Below are positions 1 to 10,662 of a stretch of 64,000 bases of DNA, in pieces. Numbering within the stretch: position 1 is the first letter of the stretch; every line of letters starts with the position of its first letter. Below the pieces are notes generated by a model that did not search any database, was not told the DNA's origin, and was given only the letters and a program-made list of their open reading frames with translations. Position numbers and translations under genes: made by a program. The stretch lies in assembly GCA_916048095.2 (NCBI GenBank), contig OU696579.1, positions 2,356,001 through 2,420,000 on the forward strand, given 5' to 3'. Source of the DNA: Sacculina carcini (taxonomy: Eukaryota > Arthropoda > Thecostraca > Sacculinidae).

Positions 1-31
1 GCATCGAATCCGACAATTCAATTTATATAGA

Positions 32-598
32 ATGATAGTAATTATTTACAACAATTATAATAATTATACACACATACACACACACACACACATGAGCGAC
101 ACTCTATCCCCAGAAGGACATATTAACAAAATCACAGCATCTGCACTCAGACTAGTCAAAAACATATATACTGCGTTTCGATATATGGATGAGAATATGT
201 TGAAGAAGCTGATCACGACAATGATTGGACCAAGACTAGAATATGCGGCAGTGGTATGGTATCCGTCTTTGAGGAAGCATATCGACAAACTCGAGAGAAT
301 ACAGAGAGCAGCAACGAAAATCGCACCAAGTTTGAGAGGTTTAGAATACGCAGATAGGATGAACAAACTAGCACTGACCACGCTCGAAAAAAAAAGACAG
401 AGAGGGGATTTAATACACATTTTCAAATACATGAGAGGATTTCAAAAAACGGATCGGAAAGGCTGGATTGTTTGCCGACAGAAGATCAAAGAGGATAGTT
501 TTCCTTATAGGAGCGTAGAAAAGTGGAATAGTTTAGACAGTGAAACAGTAAAAACGAGAACAATTCAATCGTTCAAGGAGAAACTAGATAAATCATGA
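32..598 (+). pseudogene. CR1-like non-LTR retrotransposon, 3' end of reverse transcriptase
   Basis: This is the C-terminal (thumb and tail) part of a LINE reverse transcriptase. The real homology starts near the GHINKI stretch. It includes the block LEYAAVVWYPSL, the stretch LERIQRAATKI and the closing FPYRSVEKWNSL...SFKEKLDK, an order typical of CR1/L2-group ORF2 ends. The fingers and palm, including the YADD motif, are missing, so this is a 5'-truncated copy or is cut by the window edge. The stop at 596-598 is followed by a short tail with a 14-bp tandem duplication around CACAAATAGGTGAG (about 646-674), the kind of short 3'-terminal repeat found on CR1 elements. The clade call is by motif only. 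Confidence 0.75.
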
Positions 599-695
599 TT
601 TGGAGACGGGACAGCTCGAGCGCAAGCTCATATCCCGTAATGCACAAATAGGTGAGCACAAATAGGTGAGCACACACACATACACACACACGCAC

Positions 696-1012
696 ATCCT
701 GGCAAGTATGGAGGTATATATATCCCCACAAATTGGCTGGGGAGAATGAATATGCAATTCTACCCTGCGATAATTCTGCTGAGTTCAGTTCATTGGTATA
801 TTGTCATCAAAATCATCATAGCAAAGAGTAACAATACACGACAAGTGCGTATGTATACAAGCTTGTTACATGCAATTTACTTTTATTAGAGTTATGTATG
901 TTGTAATTTGTAAGCCGAAAATAGTTGATAATCTCATACAATTAGCCAACTTTGAACACTAATGCATGATGTCTGTCATACACCCGAGCCTCGACACAAA
1001 TCTACACCCTTG
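696..1012 (+). repeat. Dispersed repeat A, copy 1 (about 315 bp)
   Basis: The segment begins ATCCTGGCAAGTATGGAGG and ends near CTACACCCTTG. It recurs, collinear and in the same orientation, at 62835-63150 inside a SMAP intron, with scattered substitutions and small indels. No coding potential, terminal inverted repeat or tRNA-like head was seen, so the class is unknown; a non-autonomous or LTR-fragment repeat is possible. It lies upstream of the SENP gene. Confidence 0.85.
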
Positions 1013-1471
1013 GTTACGCTGACACACGCATATGTATGTATATATATATATATTTAAGCAAGTTGTTATGGCAATTATTTAATTGTTTTATTTTCCTAAT
1101 AGATCCAGGGTATATATGCTATGGGGCTGGTATATAGAGCGCGAAATTGGCAGCTTTATAAGCGAGAATTGATGTGTGACGTAGATTAGTTGGTGATTGT
1201 TCATTTATCGCCTGATAAATCCACTTGTTTGATTCAAGTGTGTGTGTGTGTGTGTGTGTGTTGTTAAATTTCTATTGAGCATTGACGTCGGTCGTACATG
1301 TTTTTATATTCAAATTACATATGTTATGTGTATTTTTCTGTGTCTACCAGTAATTTTTGTTTAGTTCAAGTGCTTTTCAAATCGCTCAATTGTGTTGACG
1401 CACAAAATTTGCCGTTAGAGTTTTTCACGTCTGACAAGCGGAAGTTGAACGGCGTGCGCAATTTTCGTCAC

Positions 1472-3304
1472 ATGATGGAGAATTCCAGTGTTGCCAAGGC
1501 ACCTTCACCGCTGAAAAAATGGCGCTCTCAGCGACCGCAGCACAGGTGCCGCCAGCGACAAAATCCATTCATTATCATTACTTTCTCAATTATATTGTAT
1601 TACGAGGTACGCTCAATAAGTAAAGAGAAAATGTCAACACAAGTACTATTTATTTTCATAAGCTTACAAAACTTTGTCTCCTTCAAAATTATTGCCTCCC
1701 GCATCTACGCACTTTTGCCTGCGTCTCTGCCATTCCTGTAATACTCCTTCAAAGTGCTTCTTCTGTAGTCCCTTCAGACAACTTTCTGATACCTCTTTCA
1801 GCTCCTCTGTTGACTGGAATATGGTTCCTCTGATGCTGTCTTTTATACGTGGGAACATGAAGAAGTCGCAAGGAGCTAGGTCAGGGCTGTAGGGTGGGTG
1901 TTGTATTACTTGCATTCCCCTGTCGGCCATCCAAGTGGTACCAGGGTTGACTTGTGGCATGGGGCATTGTCCTAGTGGAACCAGCACTGACCACTCCTCC
2001 ACTGCTGAGGCCTCTTCTTCCTCATCTTCTCCCTGAACATTTTCACAACAGTAAGATAATAGTCCTTATTGACACACTGACACTGAGGAACCCATTCAAT
2101 GTGAATGAGCCCCTGGAAGTCAAAGAAAGGAATGACCATGACCTTCTCTTGTGACTTGCTCATCTTTCCTTATTTTAGCCTGTGAAAGCACCGGAAGAAA
2201 CTTGCTTTGCTCATCCTTTAATCCCCATAGGCTTCTTTAAACAATCCATAAGCTTCTTGTTTTGTTTTCATAAGTTTAACATAAAATATGATGGCGTAAC
2301 GTTGCTCCATGTTTCCTTGCATCGTGACACGTGCTCGGAGATCGGCAAACCGGATAAAACTGGCTCCACCACAATCACCGCGGCGCTCAGACCGGCTAAC
2401 ATATAAAGTTGCCAGTTGGTCATTTTGTAGAGTATATTCATGTGTACTTCTCCATGAAATATTATTTTTATCATACCATAGTTAATGTCTCCTGAAATTT
2501 TCTCATTACTTATTGAACGTACCTCGTATGTTTCAAGTATATGAATTATACGGGTTTTTTCTTGTGTCATAAACGGAGAATGAGGTTTAATTTATCGCCT
2601 GACGTCACTGTGGATCCAGTGTGTGTTTGTATGTGTCTGTGTGTGTCTCTCTGTACATATGTGTGTGTGTGTGTTTCTGTACATATGTGTGTGTGTGTGT
2701 TTCTGTACATATGTGTCTGTAATAAATGGGGTGGTGGCCGGATCTGCGGTGTGCCAGCCGGGGTCACGAGGTTTTGCCCCCGCAAAATTACACGCCAACA
2801 TAGCTCTGGTTATAGTTTTGCTCAAATGCGTGTCAGTACTGTTTGTTTACCTTTTTGTGATTTTTTCACTTGTTTGTGTGTTGGCAGGACTTTGTTTGAT
2901 AAGTTTTTTGGCAGTTCGTCGTCTGGCGCCGCATTGGGTCGCTTCAAAGCCGGCTTCAACTCACTAAACGTGAATATTCTCCTGTTTCATTGTTCATCAA
3001 TGTTTTTCACATGCGTCAATTGTTGTAGATTTCGTGTTTTGTGTTAAATTGCGTCAACTTGTTTGATCCGTCAACAAATGCATGTGTATATTTTGACATG
3101 TGTTTGTGTCGGCAGTGTTTTATGCTGGAGGAGCGTGCGTTATACGAGCGCGTGCTGAAAAATCACCAACACCAGCTGAGCTTTTCTCACTCGCCGCCAG
3201 ATGTCGCTAGTGGCGGCAGCAGTGTCACAGCCGATCAGGGCTCAGTCGACGTTGAGCCGTCGTGCAGGTAGGACGGTCGCTGTGATACTCTCATCCTCTA
3301 ACTG

Positions 3305-3335
<31 letters not shown>

Positions 3336-6300
3336 TTTTTGTGCGCCTGTCACATGGTCTCAGTATATTTAACTAGTTAAATTAATAATCAAGTGATGTT
3401 TTATCAGCTAAATTGAATTATGTAGTCATTGTGAAAGTTTGAAAACTACTAGTTGAATCAGAATGCGGCTATTGTTAGGTGTTTGTCTCTTTTGCTACAC
3501 ACATACAACAATTATCATGCGTAATCCGCCAATTCTGGCTGTAAGTCTTGTCTTTTTGTCTTTGTCAAACACACACACACACACTTATGTACACGCAAAT
3601 GCACAGTGTTGCCAGTTTTTCTCCGCCTCGCCCGGCCAATTTGGCAACACGGGCTGATGAGTCACGAACGCGGGCTCGTGTTGAACAAGCGGCAACATCC
3701 ACGACCTGGCGCCATACGCTGTCTGGCATTGTGTGTTCTCCTGTCGGCCACAAAACTACCACGTCCTCACCGCCATCTACCGGACATTCTGGTAATTATC
3801 TGCTGGTACACGGGAATATACCTACACTTGTTGAGGCGGCAGGTCAAATTCCTTTTCAATTTGCTATATTAGTGTAGCAATTGTGCAATATTTCCTGTGT
3901 TGATGGTTCCATTGGTTTCATGGCAGGGAGTTAGCATTTCTTCATAACCAAGACAGCTTTTCTTGCATTTTCAATCGTGAATTTTCCCTATTATGTTCTG
4001 CTTCTGTTCTCTCATTCGCGTATTTAAGCTGTTCTTTGAATTTTTCCCTGTTATTTTTTTCTGAGTTCGTTCCGCGGCAAATGTTTCCTATCTGTGGTCT
4101 AGACTTGCAGATATTCAAGTGTTCTGTGCCCGCCTGAGATGATGTGTCTCTTATCTCTTGTCGTGTCAGCAGTCAGATATTGCTCGTTGCAATACTGGCA
4201 CTTTTGTGAGTATTATGTCCATGCGTCTGTGTATATATGTCTGTGAAAGAAACAAGTATATTGGTGTCCAGGCTAATATTATGTAGGGATCTAGTACAAT
4301 ATTGCCATATGAACATATTGGCCAAAAACGCCCGCATGCTCCCATACTCTGCAATAGGGCAATATGTTCACCTCGGCCAGTGTAGTGTCAAAGGCGTATC
4401 AAGTGCGGTGAGTGCGACTGCGGCTTGTGGCCAATATGTTCACTTTTCACCATGGCGAAATTTCAGTGGATTCCAACACATAGAGTTTCAACACATAGAT
4501 TTTCAACACACACATACACAAGAGTTTATACATAAGTAGCTAGCACCTCACATACTGTGGGGTTATTGGCTAGGCTCAGTAATCTAAATTGACTTAACCT
4601 GACCTGACCTCACCTAACCTAGCCAAGACTAAACCTAGCCGCACAGTATGTTAGGTGCTAGCTACTTGTTGTATAGAAACTCGTGCGTTGTGTTGAAAAC
4701 CACTGAAATTACGCTATGGTGAAAAGTGAACATATTGGCCACACGTCACAGTCGCACTCACCGCACTTGGTACGCCTTTGACACTACACTGGCCGAGGTG
4801 AACATATTGCCCTATTGCAGAGTGTGGGAGCATGCGGGCGTTTTTGGTCAATATGTTCATAGGGCAATATTGTAGTACTCCCTTATATAGCACTGCTGCA
4901 GTTAATATATCAGCACAATATACTTACATCGCAAAACACAATGTGCTAATAAGATACCATGCAAACGCAACGTTTTCAAACCAATCAATAATACAAAACT
5001 CAAACACACACTATAAAAGCAGCAAATATATTGATAACGCGACGCTTAATCAAACAATGTGTGTGTCGCGTATATTTCCTGGTGTCCAGTGCACTCTGCA
5101 ACCGACATCACACAAACTCTGCAACCATCACCCCCTGCACCGGTCCAACATGCAGCCGACACACGCGCACACACACCGGCCGTGTGCGTGTCGTCGGTGG
5201 CGGCGTGGAGTGCCGTGTCGCACGCGGTCGACACAAGTCTGCGCCACTACAGTGAACACTGCGAGCGCGTGCGCAGTCAGCAACAAGTGTTGCGACAACA
5301 AATTGAGCTGCAACACAAACGAGTGCAGGCCACCGGCCGACTGCAGGTGCGTGCCAGAGTTGCCAGGCTGTGTTGCCAGGCTGTGTTGCCAGGCTGTTGC
5401 CGCAGCAGGGCTGCCAGGCAGATATTGTTCACTTTTGGTTACGAAAATTATCAACACATACTATGGTTTATAATTGCCATTAGAATCAAAGGTTTAATAT
5501 TTATAATAAAGAGTCAAATAGTTGGTGATTTATCTTTTATGCAGCAATTATGCAGTGCTCACATTCAAGTTGATACAAATTGTGTGCGCGTACCTAGTTG
5601 TATGCTCTCATCAAATTCGCTTAACTGTTTTGTATCGTATTGTCATCTTATCCAGGCTATTTTGATGTATTATTTAGTCTATTTGTGTGTGTGTGTGTGT
5701 GTTCTGTGTGTGTGTGTGTGTGTGTGTGCGTGCAGGTGGACTGGGAGAGACGGTTGTCCAGTCGACTGCGACGACAGGTGCAATTGTTGCCGAGTGCTGC
5801 CGTGACAGAGGCCGAGCTCGAGCTGTCCGAGGAAGAGGGGCTTGATGAGCAGCAACAGGAGCCGCCGACGCTTGTGCAACTCTCCGAACACATGCAGGTG
5901 CATACACACAGATTGACAATGCGTGTGTCAATGGGCATGCTTATATGTGTGTGTGTGATTGTATGGACATTTGTGCAGACCAATTTCTTTAGGGCTTGCA
6001 ATTTTATGCCTCCTTTCTCTTGTATTTCTTCCAGAGTGTGCACCATTTATAAAATGTCCCGCCCAGTTCATTGGGTATTGCGTGGGACATACTCAAGCTC
6101 TTTCATAGTATATATTGCAAGTGGTGTCCTACTGTGTTGTGTTTGTTTATGAAGAGCCGAATATCTGAGGCGTTGAGGCCGTCGCCATCTAGCGAGGTGC
6201 TTAGTGAGGCGTTCAACTTGACTATCACACGACGAGACCTGCACACTCTCAGCGGTCTCAACTGGCTCAACGACGAGGTCGCTCTCATACTCTCCCCGTC

Positions 6301-7394
6301 TCTCTCTCTCTCTGGGTCGTGCTGCCACACACACACACACATGCATATTTTACGACGTGAATTTTACAGTTTGTTTTTTTGCGTGGGGAAAAAGTTGCTT
6401 GGAAAGTGAGCCCAGAATGTTGTAGCCTTTGTTGGTTGAGTTTCGATCTTGTTTTGTTTTCACTGCGACATTGTGTGTGTATGTATGTGTGTGTGTGTGT
6501 ATGTATGTGTGTGTTTGTTGCAGGTGATCAACTTCTACATGAACATGTTGATGGAGCGATCCAGAACGTCCAACTGTGACGGTGACGAAGGCGGTGGCAA
6601 GACTCGACTGCCCAAGATCTACTGTTTCAACACGTTCTTCTACGGCAAGATGGTGGCCAGCGGTCATGGCTCGGTGCGGCGCTGGACTCGCAAGGTGGAT
6701 GTGTTCGCGCACGACCTGCTTCTGGCGCCCGTGCACCTCGGCATGCACTGGTGCTTGATGTGTGCCGATCTGCGCCGGCATGCAGTCGTCTTCTATGACA
6801 GCATGGGCTCGCATAATGAACGCGCGCTGCACGCCATGTTGCAGTACCTGCGTGATGAACACGTCGACAAGAAGAAGACCACACTGGACACACAAGACTG
6901 GACCGCAGACAGCGACCAGGTGTGTGCTACAGCTCGGGCTAGCTCGTCTTCATTTCAATATCATGTAAACCTGACAGATTCATTCAGATTTGACTTGTGT
7001 GATTACGTGGCCTCCCTCTATATTTTTCTGGTTTAGTTTTTGTGTTTCGCTCGAGCTCGCGTACTATGTTAGTTTTTCGCAAACTAAATTTTGCCCACTT
7101 CCAGTACATGGAGCCACGGCAGGGTGGTAATAATGCTTGCACTCTTCTCATGCTACTGGATTTGCCTATAATTAATAATACAACATTTTCCAGTTAATCT
7201 ACGAGGATGTTATCGTGCGCTTGCGTGTGTCCTAGGATATTCCGCAGCAGATGAACGGCTCCGACTGCGGAATGTTTGCGTGCAAGTTCGCAGAATATTT
7301 GTCCCGCGGCGCCGCCTTCACATTCTCGCAGGCCGACATGCCCTACTTCCGTCGGCGCATGGTCTACGAGATAATCACCAAACAACTGCTGTAA
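1472..7394 (+). CDS. SENP1: SENP1/Ulp1-like SUMO-specific cysteine protease (9 exons)
   Basis: Deconjugates and matures SUMO; C48-family protease. Exons: 1472-1545, 2888-2969, 3116-3267, 3616-3791, 5090-5346, 5736-5897, 6155-6277, 6524-6919 and 7236-7394, giving 526 aa with every junction in phase. The Ulp1 domain fills about residues 310-526. It starts with EVLSEAF...TITRRDL and LNWLNDE, then VINFYMNMLMER, FNTFF and RRWTRKVDVF. Catalytic residues visible are His417 (LGMHW), Asp434 (FYDSMG), Gln479 (PQQMNGSDCG) and Cys485. Residues 170-300 are Gln/Glu-rich and coiled-coil-like; the N-terminal exons are low complexity and not recognisable alone. Exon 1 is the least certain: it was chosen because an ATG-ATG and a donor at 1546 leave phase 2, which exon 2 needs. 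It is convergent with RPS10. Introns hold a mariner (intron 1) and a 610-bp foldback element (intron 4). Confidence 0.9.
1601..2528 (-). mobile_element. Mariner-type DNA transposon, internally deleted
   Basis: About 924 bp bounded by TA target duplications and near-perfect inverted repeats. The left end reads TACGAGGTACGCTCAATAAG; the right end, reverse-complemented, reads TACGAGGTACGTTCAATAAG. Inside, on the minus strand, is a decayed mariner transposase in at least two frames (1972-2163 and 1664-2002). It shows the KRPQQWRSG block and the hallmark HPPYSPDLAPCDFFMFP followed by GNNFEGDK. Complete mariners are about 1.25-1.3 kb with a roughly 345-aa transposase, so the N-terminal part is deleted or heavily eroded. 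It lies in intron 1 of the SENP gene, opposite to the gene, and is not expected to be active. Confidence 0.9.
4280..4890. mobile_element. Foldback (long inverted-repeat) element
   Basis: Two arms of about 250-280 bp (4280-4560 and 4638-4890) are near-perfect reverse complements. The left arm carries TACAATATTGCCATATGAAC, and the right arm gives TACAATATTGCCCTATGAAC when reversed. A spacer of about 77 bp holds degenerate CCTAA/CCTGA pentamers. There is no ORF of note. This is a non-autonomous DNA element, class undetermined, in intron 4 of the SENP gene; its transcript could form a long hairpin. Confidence 0.85.
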
Positions 7395-8003
7395 CTGCGA
7401 CCGCGTCAGTGGTGCAGCTGGTTCGTCTCGAGGCTGGCGTTTTGCGCGTGACCACAATGATGTCTGATGCCATTTTGAAATCAGTTTTGAGTTTTGTTTG
7501 CCAGTGTATTTTGTTTATATGATCGTGTTTGTGGCAGCTGTGATAATATAGAACGTTCAGAAAGTACTCGTGTTATGAGACCTGGTTCGATTGCCCGTAT
7601 TTGTATTCAAGCGTGAGAAATGAATTGGTTCGCCTCAGCTAGTTCGTGTTCTCTGAGACAGACACGACCAGTTTGGAAACCACTGTGGCATGACGGACGT
7701 GGCGCCCCCTGGTGTCTGTTATCTACATTACCCGGGACTTTCAATGCCATATTAAAGGTACATTTAGTTATAACAGTAGGATTAAATGATGACGCACTGA
7801 ATTTCCGAGCCACAAATTGAACCAGTTCCCTGCCATAAACGCTGTGCGAGTTGTGAGCAATGTGCCAAAACTGCTGATCAACGGGCCGCTACACATCATG
7901 CAACACACCGACTACACAATATAGCGTATATTAACAACACACAGAGCAATATGTTGCGCGCGCCGGGCCAACGAGACACACAAGCAGACAGACACAGGCA
8001 CTT
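7395..8003. other. Convergent intergenic region, SENP 3' / RPS10 3'
   Basis: No conserved ORF or repeat was recognised. It should hold the 3' UTRs of the two convergent genes. Confidence 0.5.
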
Positions 8004-8717
8004 TCACTGGTACATGCCCCGTCCTCGACCGAAACCGCCGCGGAACTCGAGCGGCGCGGCGCCAGGTCCCACGTCCCCCTTCTTCTCGCCGTCGGCTCCG
8101 TCGACGTTGCTGCGGCGATATGCGGCCCGCTCGCCGCCGTCCGGCTTGGCAAAGTCGGGCCGCTGCGCCATGGAGCGCGGCCGCGCCGTGCTGGTGCGAC
8201 TCGGCGGCTTCTGCGTGGACGGCACGATCTGCAGAGAGACATATATGCACACAAACCATTAGTACACGTCTCCCGACGACTATAGAGAAGCTCGCAATAT
8301 ACAAACATAATCAGTTGGTTGAGTGACTTCATTGTTTAGTCAGTTCACTACTTTCATAAAACATCATGTCAAACATCGGAAAACTGGCACGGCGTGCAGT
8401 GTGAATGCACATTAGCAAATCGCAAGTCCAACTGCGTGCAGATGCACGTGTTGCGTGAGAACCTCGTTGGGAAGGTGGAGGAATTCACGCAGGTAGGTGA
8501 CACCCTCGTTGGTCAGCGTGTAGTAGTGATGGCGCCAGGCGAACTGCTCGCTCACGTATCCGCGCGACTTGAGACTCTGCAGCGCCTTCATCACGTGCAG
8601 GTTTGGCGCGTCGATCTTGGGATGGCGCGCCTTATGCGGGTCCTTCATGACGACCAGGGCGCCCTCCTTGAACAAATATTCGTAGATGGACACACGGTTC
8701 TTCTTGGGCATCAACAT
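8004..8717 (-). CDS. RPS10: Small ribosomal subunit protein eS10 (2 coding exons)
   Basis: Exons on the minus strand are 8717-8463 and 8228-8004, 159 aa in total, with a phase-0 junction. It is a component of the 40S head near the mRNA entrance. The start [19 protein letters not shown] and the blocks [17 protein letters not shown] and [16 protein letters not shown] are diagnostic for the winged-helix eS10 domain. Exon 2 opens IVPSTQKP and finishes with the usual Arg/Gly tail ([10 protein letters not shown]). Length matches the family (about 160-165 aa). An acceptor-like TTGTCGCAG lies 2 bp before the ATG, so a 5' UTR intron is likely, as in many ribosomal protein genes. An 8-bp complementary pair, CTGCGACA/TGTCGCAG, sits just upstream (8719-8754). 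No sign of decay. Confidence 0.97.
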
Positions 8718-9452
8718 GGCTGCGACAATCGGTCACACAAAAACCTGTGTCGCAGAAAACTGGGATTTAGTTGCACGAAATATTGAAATGGGGGAACTAC
8801 ATATGCTGCCCACATACACTGCAAGCCCGACGCTATGAAAAAAATGGGCCCATAGTATTTCCAGTGAATTTTTATTACTTGTATTTAGTAAGCAGTATTT
8901 GAATATTAATACCGCTCCCATGCTGCACACTAGCTGGTATAGTTCGCCGACTTATCAACATTAGAAAAAAACGCCTACAAAAACTATGAAAACCGAAATA
9001 TTCAAAAAAAAATACAGTCTGAAATGGATTACAAGACCAACAAACGCGTACAAAAAGAACAACCAACAGCAACCAATGATAACCAAACAGAGGAAGTTGG
9101 TGTGTTTTAGTGGCGTTGTCTGTACTCGTATAGTATACAATATAGGACGTGCTATACTCGAGCAGTATTTTACTATTTACAATAAAAGGAATAATTCCGG
9201 CGTTAATTAGGCGTAACTTTCATCAGCATCTTTTAATTACGAAAAATTGTGCAAGCAAAACATGAAAACACCCGTTCTCATGATTGCTGACGATGATTGG
9301 GAAAAAGAGTACTGTGCTGGTATGTGATGGGTAACTTGCAAACATAACTGACATTAAAATTACACGATAAATTTATTAAATAAATTTAAATAACAAATGA
9401 TAGCAGTAAATACAAACTGAAATACGTCAATCTGTCGTATGTCTGTAACGCG
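8718..9452. other. Intergenic, upstream of RPS10
   Basis: AT-rich, with only short unsupported ORFs. It should contain the RPS10 promoter and 5' UTR exon, but no specific site could be assigned. Confidence 0.4.
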
Positions 9453-9604
9453 CAGTGGCGATGCCAAGCGGGCAGAGGGGTTGAAGCTCTTCCTCCTCGA
9501 TATAACAAGCGCTCCCTGAATCTCACCCAAAATCATGTTCATGAACATTTCCAGTGCAGCTCCTCATGCCGCACCTTTTTCCTCAGCCCTTGACGTCGAC
9601 ACTG
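9453..9604. mobile_element. hAT-type MITE (152 bp)
   Basis: The ends are CAGTGGCGATGCCAAGC and, reversed from the right, CAGTGTCGACGTCAAGG. The flanking 8-bp duplications are GTAACGCG and GTAACGTC (6 of 8). It shares the TTTTTCCTYAGCCC stretch and the AGGGGTTGA-like stretch with the element at 18754-18948, so the two look like one decayed family. Non-coding. Confidence 0.65.
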
Positions 9605-9792
9605 GTAACGTCTCAAACTGGTCACGAAAACGAGTCAAGGGCATTTTTAATAGCGAAGAGAGTGTATATGAGAGCGTCTATGATTCTTGAGCTGTGTGAT
9701 GTGTGATCAGGAGCTCAGGCGTGGAATTGTTTATCTCGTGTGCAAGTCAGTGTTGGTATAATTTTATGGTATTGTGGTATATTGCTCAGCCA

Positions 9793-9830
<38 letters not shown>

Positions 9831-10125
9831 GGCTATGATGTTTCCGTATACAAGTGTGTATGTTAGCGCGAGTGAAAGTGTGCGCGTGTTTGTGTGGCTG
9901 TGGTCCTTGCGCGAGCGGTAGATGTTTGTTTGTGAATGTGTGCGTGTCTGTATGCGCAGCACTGGTTATACAGGCAGATGGTGTGCACTTGTGTGTATGT
10001 GTATGCATGTGAGTGTATGTGTGTGCGTGTGCTGGTGTGCGTGTGTGCTGAGCTTTGTTGGTGACTGTAACTAGGGGAAATGGTGAGTCGTTCCTGAGGC
10101 GTGTCTACGAGTGGTGTGGTCTTGT
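9605..10125. other. Intergenic TG-rich DNA
   Basis: Includes a (TG)n run at about 9797-9828 and further degenerate TG/GT-rich sequence to about 10050. No gene seen. Confidence 0.5.
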
Positions 10126-10161
10126 AGGCGCGCGTGGGACAACGATGTCCCACGCGCGCCT
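10126..10161. repeat. GC-rich hairpin, copy 1
   Basis: A perfect 16-bp stem (AGGCGCGCGTGGGACA with TGTCCCACGCGCGCCT) around a 4-nt loop. A close relative lies at 21929-21963 in the opposite orientation, with some matching flank. Confidence 0.85.
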
Positions 10162-10256
10162 GTCTTAATACACATTAATTCTGTTCGGCAGAAGTTGTTT
10201 TGTATTGCTTACAGGTATCTTATTGAATATCTCACAATAAAATATACATCGCCTTA

Positions 10257-10434
10257 CAGAGCCGTAGCAACCGTCCCCCGTACCCCCGGCCAGGGGGCCC
10301 GAATATTGAGGGCCCCAGTTGCTTCACGTATTATGTGATTATGTCTAATAAATACATTCATTATTTGGTGATATATTTATAATGGGGGCCCCAAGTGTTG
10401 CCTTCGGGGGGCATAATTCCTCGCAACGGCTCTG
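10257..10434 (+). mobile_element. hAT-type MITE, CAGAGCCG family, copy 1
   Basis: 178 bp with termini CAGAGCCGTAGCAACC and, reversed, CAGAGCCGTTGC. The 8-bp flanks are TCGCCTTA (left) and TCGCCTAA (right). The interior is G/C-homopolymer rich (GGGGGCCCCAAGTGTTGCC). A 324-bp relative in inverse orientation lies at 31101-31424 with a perfect 8-bp duplication. Confidence 0.85.
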
Positions 10435-10662
10435 TCGCCTAAGCAGAGTTTTTTATCATCAAATGTCCGTTTAATTTGGCACCCTCATCAAGCGCAGCAA
10501 ACACAAGAAAATCGCACAAAAAAAAGCAAGCGCTGACAAACGAGCACATTACAATGTCAAAAATAAACTAATAAGCGGACAAAACAGACCGCCATAACAT
10601 CCACACAACCATTCTTGTACATTCCAACACACTCGCACACACTCAAGCAGAAATCACACACG

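Noticed and set aside
2541-2840. Extra SENP exon or separate gene around 2720-2820
   Set aside because: The frame is mostly TG-repeat translation; the phase-consistent model skips it and no homology is seen.
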